Positions 61,195 through 64,000 of a DNA stretch of 64,000 nucleotides are shown in pieces. The stretch is from Flavobacterium muglaense (GTDB taxonomy: Bacteria; Bacteroidota; Bacteroidia; Flavobacteriales; Flavobacteriaceae): assembly GCF_014305155.1 (NCBI RefSeq), contig NZ_JACRUK010000011.1, positions 29,712 through 93,711 on the forward strand, given 5' to 3'. Every line of letters begins with the position of its first letter. The first letter of the stretch is position 1. Under the pieces are notes generated by a model, which was given only the letters and a program-made list of their open reading frames with translations, was not told the DNA's origin and ran no database searches. Both the position numbers and the translations under genes were made by a program.

Positions 61195-63439
61195 AATTTT
61201 CGTTTATAGATAAATACTCTTCTATATATCCTATGTGATTTTCAAGAAGACCTCTAATAATTTCTTCTCCAATGCTATTCATTATGAAGTTAAACTCGTC
61301 TTTAATTATTAAATATTCTTTACGTAAAGTAATTATTTCTTTATCATTTGAGTTTCGGACTAAATAATAAAATTCAACTATTTTTTCTATTTTTTTTATT
61401 GCAAATTCACCAATTGTTGATTCCATAAAAAAACTATGGGTTAATTGCTCGTGAATATTTGCTCCAAAAGTTTTTTCTGGATATTCGAGTACTAATTTAT
61501 TTCCATTTTCAAGCTTTAATATGTTATTTGTTGGAATGTCGGAAAGTATAAATGGAGAATGCGTTAAAAATTGAATGTTAATTGATTCTATTCCTCCTTC
61601 TTTACCCAAATATATTTTTTCTAAAGATTTTAGAAGCTCATTAATAAATTTTCTTTGATATTCAGGATGAAAGTAAAGTTCAATTTCATCAAATACAATA
61701 TTAATTGATTTATATGAAACTCTTTTTACTATACTATAATTTACAGATTGTAAGTTGTTTAAATGATAAATAACTGACTGTATTGCGTGAATCATTTGTT
61801 GTTCTCCAGAGCTTAAATCATTAAAAGTTGATGTTGTATTATCTATACTCTTGGAATCTTTCAATATAAATTCAATATCAAAAATTGATGGTGGAATGTG
61901 ATTGATTATTTCAAAGAAATCTGGATTTTCCATCCAATCTGATAATTCATTTAAAGTAAAATCAACAAATTCATTATCTTCAAGAATTAATTCTTCAAAT
62001 TTTTTGAAATTCGTATTATTGTTATGAATTAAAAAATTTAGTGCTTGTTTTAATTTTGTAGTGATATGGCTTGAATCATCTACTAGTTTTTGTAAAAAAA
62101 CATCATTTTTGTTATTTGGGAAAAGTACTGGGTTTTGATAACCTTCATAAAAACCTTCATAGGTTAAGGATATTTTACTGATTTTTTGAATTATATAATT
62201 ACTTATCAAGTCAATAAACTTATTTTTTGAGGTTCTTAATTGTATCAACTCGTGTGTTGGAAAAAAAACATCATATAAATCCATTAAAAGATTTAATTCT
62301 TTACTGCTACCACTAATAATTTCGCCTTTATCATCTACATATTTATTCTTAACTTTTTTTGAATTAATTTTAAACCTAACTTTATCAATATATTGATTGT
62401 CTGTTATAAAAATTTTATCATCCTTTTTACTGTGTATCGCTTCAATTAGTATGTTTGATAATAACCTGTATTTTGCAAATTTAATTTCTTTGTTAATATC
62501 ATAATTCCCTTCAGTTCGCATTGGATTAATTACAATTGGAGTTTTGTATCCATCATTTTTGTGAAACAAATTTGTAATCCAATCTCCTAAAAACAAGGAA
62601 TTCAAACCATAATGAGAATAGTTTATCGAGATTGTATAAAAAAAATAGTCAGAAAAATTAAAAGGTTTGTCTAAAAGATCATCTATTACTAAACTTCTGG
62701 AAATTGCTAAATCTTTATTTATTAGTTCAACTTTTGAAAGTCCTTTCTTTATAGATAATTTAAAAAATAAACTATCTATTTCATAATATAATTCTACTGC
62801 TAATTGCGTTTTAATTAATTCAATATTGTTTAAATCATTTTTTACCTCATTTAAGTTTTTTGTTTTTTTTCTATCTAAATCTTTAAGGATATTTTCACGC
62901 TCAATATAAAGAACAAACTGCTTTTTTAGCTCTTCAAAATATTTCTCATCATTTGTTTGGTAATTTTTAAATTTTGATAACATTTGAAATGTTCTCAATT
63001 TTTCTGTTGAAACAATTTCATTCTGAGTCTTTTTGTCTTCTTTTTCCTTTTTTAAAATGATTTTTTTTCTTTCATTTATACTGTTAACGTTTGGATAGAG
63101 TATATTTTCATTGATAGAAAACAAGTAAATAGAGGCATAAAATAGTTCCATTAAGCTACTTTTTCCACTACCATTTTTACCTACAACTGCTGAAATATTG
63201 ATGTTTAAATTATGACCATCTGCACTTTCTATATTGTAGAAGTCTTTTGGAACTGATGATGCAAAATTTATATCTGAAACATCATCATTTATGCCAACCT
63301 CTTTATTTTTCTTATTTAAAAATTTATAATCATTATAAAACTGATATATTTCTCCCTTATTTAAATTTTTCAAGAATCTTTCATTACAATCAGAAAGCGG
63401 TCTAATTGCTATTAACTTAAAATTATTTTCATTATTCAT
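61187..63439 (-). CDS. AAA/ABC-type ATPase of a Septu-like operon (PtuA-like)
   Basis: A 750-residue SMC/OLD-like ATPase: Walker [12 protein letters not shown] (85-95), a long central helical region (about 120-240 rich in K, E, N), signature [12 protein letters not shown], Walker [18 protein letters not shown] and the H-loop [12 protein letters not shown]. There is no TOPRIM domain after the H-loop, separating it from OLD nucleases. Its partners are an upstream 151-aa gene (4-bp ATGA overlap) and the downstream HNH nuclease (8-bp overlap). In Septu, ATP binding by PtuA controls the HNH subunit. Classical PtuA is shorter, so this is a variant. Confidence 0.85.
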   Translation of the reverse strand: MNNENNFKLIAIRPLSDCNERFLKNLNKGEIYQFYNDYKFLNKKNKEVGINDDVSDINFASSVPKDFYNIESADGHNLNINISAVVGKNGSGKSSLMELFYASIYLFSINENILYPNVNSINERKKIILKKEKEDKKTQNEIVSTEKLRTFQMLSKFKNYQTNDEKYFEELKKQFVLYIERENILKDLDRKKTKNLNEVKNDLNNIELIKTQLAVELYYEIDSLFFKLSIKKGLSKVELINKDLAISRSLVIDDLLDKPFNFSDYFFYTISINYSHYGLNSLFLGDWITNLFHKNDGYKTPIVINPMRTEGNYDINKEIKFAKYRLLSNILIEAIHSKKDDKIFITDNQYIDKVRFKINSKKVKNKYVDDKGEIISGSSKELNLLMDLYDVFFPTHELIQLRTSKNKFIDLISNYIIQKISKISLTYEGFYEGYQNPVLFPNNKNDVFLQKLVDDSSHITTKLKQALNFLIHNNNTNFKKFEELILEDNEFVDFTLNELSDWMENPDFFEIINHIPPSIFDIEFILKDSKSIDNTTSTFNDLSSGEQQMIHAIQSVIYHLNNLQSVNYSIVKRVSYKSINIVFDEIELYFHPEYQRKFINELLKSLEKIYLGKEGGIESINIQFLTHSPFILSDIPTNNILKLENGNKLVLEYPEKTFGANIHEQLTHSFFMESTIGEFAIKKIEKIVEFYYLVRNSNDKEIITLRKEYLIIKDEFNFIMNSIGEEIIRGLLENHIGYIEEYLSINENYE

Positions 63440-63891
63440 AATTTATTTTTTTCAAAAGAATAATCCTTTAAAGCTTCATCAATAAAAACTCTTAATTGAT
63501 TTTTCAAAATTTCTATATCTTCTTCTTTGTAATGATTTTTAATATTAGGATGGAACAAAATTTTTAATCCTTTGTAAAACCTAAAAATTCTATCCACAAC
63601 CACTTTAGTTTCTGTGAATTCTGTTTTTGTTATTTCTATTTGTGGAATTAATAATTTGTCTCTAAAATCTACATAAAATCCCCGATTCTTTTTATCATCG
63701 AATTCAGTTAGCTTTTTTACTCTTTCTACCGAATTTAGTAATGGTTTGCTTGCCAAAGCAATCTCTAATAGTCCATTTAATAGTCCATTCCAAAAGTCAC
63801 TTTTTGTTCTTAGTAAATTAACAGGTTTATTAGATTCTTTTTTATCAAAACTTTCCAGAACACCAATTGACAATTCAATTAATTGTACCAT
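63436..63891 (-). CDS. Unknown first gene of the Septu-like operon (151 aa)
   Basis: No family is recognised. The protein is helical ([52 protein letters not shown]), without membrane segment or catalytic motif. It overlaps the start of the ATPase gene by four bases, so it is translationally coupled and should be a genuine third component. Two-gene Septu systems lack it. It might sense the trigger or hold the complex inactive. The 109 bp before it up to the window edge are AT-rich with no evident gene. Confidence 0.68.
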   Translation of the reverse strand: MVQLIELSIGVLESFDKKESNKPVNLLRTKSDFWNGLLNGLLEIALASKPLLNSVERVKKLTEFDDKKNRGFYVDFRDKLLIPQIEITKTEFTETKVVVDRIFRFYKGLKILFHPNIKNHYKEEDIEILKNQLRVFIDEALKDYSFEKNKL

Positions 63892-64000
63892 TTGATGTCT
63901 AATTCTATGATCTTTAAAAAACCTTTAGAGGTGTAAAGTTATGTACTTATTTTAATTATTTGTAATCCAATGTGTTTATGCTTCATCATCTTAATAATTA

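Overview
The window looks like the chromosome of a Flavobacterium-type member of the Bacteroidota. It is AT-rich, has Bacteroidota -7 promoter boxes (TAnnTTTG) before several genes, has flavobacterial protein families, and carries short palindromes of the kind scattered through Flavobacterium genomes. Three regions can be told apart.

(1) About 1-20.25 kb is an integrated mobile element. A tyrosine integrase (18.7-20.0 kb) sits beside the 3' end of an intact tRNA-Ser(TGA) (20252-20336). The element carries small regulators, a DUF5131 protein, and a co-directional minus-strand defence operon (13.1 to 1.8 kb): SNF2-like helicase, DUF4391 protein, type III-like Mod methyltransferase, Res endonuclease, a PIN-domain membrane protein and a small unknown protein. 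A serine recombinase runs off the left edge.

(2) About 20.4-48.8 kb is core-like chromosome devoted to nitrogen-oxide respiration and anaerobiosis: an Rrf2/NsrR-like regulator, a heme-copper-oxidase-like membrane protein, hemerythrin, a class III ribonucleotide reductase whose glycyl-radical domain is a separate 55-aa gene, a Ric/YtfE Fe-S repair protein, NorC-NorB, NorQ-NorD, NorE/NorF-like proteins, a NirK-cytochrome c fusion, cytochrome c, a NirV-like protein, SCO, an outer-membrane porin and a two-component system. A 20-bp operator-like motif recurs upstream of ric, norC (twice) and nirK, and may be the site of the Rrf2 regulator. Next comes a tight seven-gene operon joining NAD-precursor salvage (pnuC, nadR) to a MoxR ATPase, a HExxH-VWA protein, two unknown proteins and a PaaK-like adenylating enzyme.

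(3) From 48.84 kb to the right edge is a second apparent island. It begins at a 17-bp copy of the tRNA-Ser 3' end plus a terminator, as expected for a displaced attachment site. It holds a small phage-like cassette (a conserved 252-aa protein, DUF5675 and two tiny membrane proteins, one overlapping the other). A 1.1-kb non-coding stretch follows, built almost entirely of consecutive long hairpins; every transition-type mismatch I found in the arms is a G-U pair on the + strand, pointing to a large structured RNA. A defence block on the minus strand comes last: a TOTE-type primase-helicase, a Schlafen/AlbA-type ATP-binding protein, a GHKL ATPase with a C-terminal nuclease, and a three-gene Septu-like ATPase-HNH operon.

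The strongest candidates for something undescribed are the hairpin-array RNA (51.97-53.11 kb), the split anaerobic ribonucleotide reductase, the expanded type III restriction operon, and the NAD-salvage/MoxR/VWA/adenylase operon.
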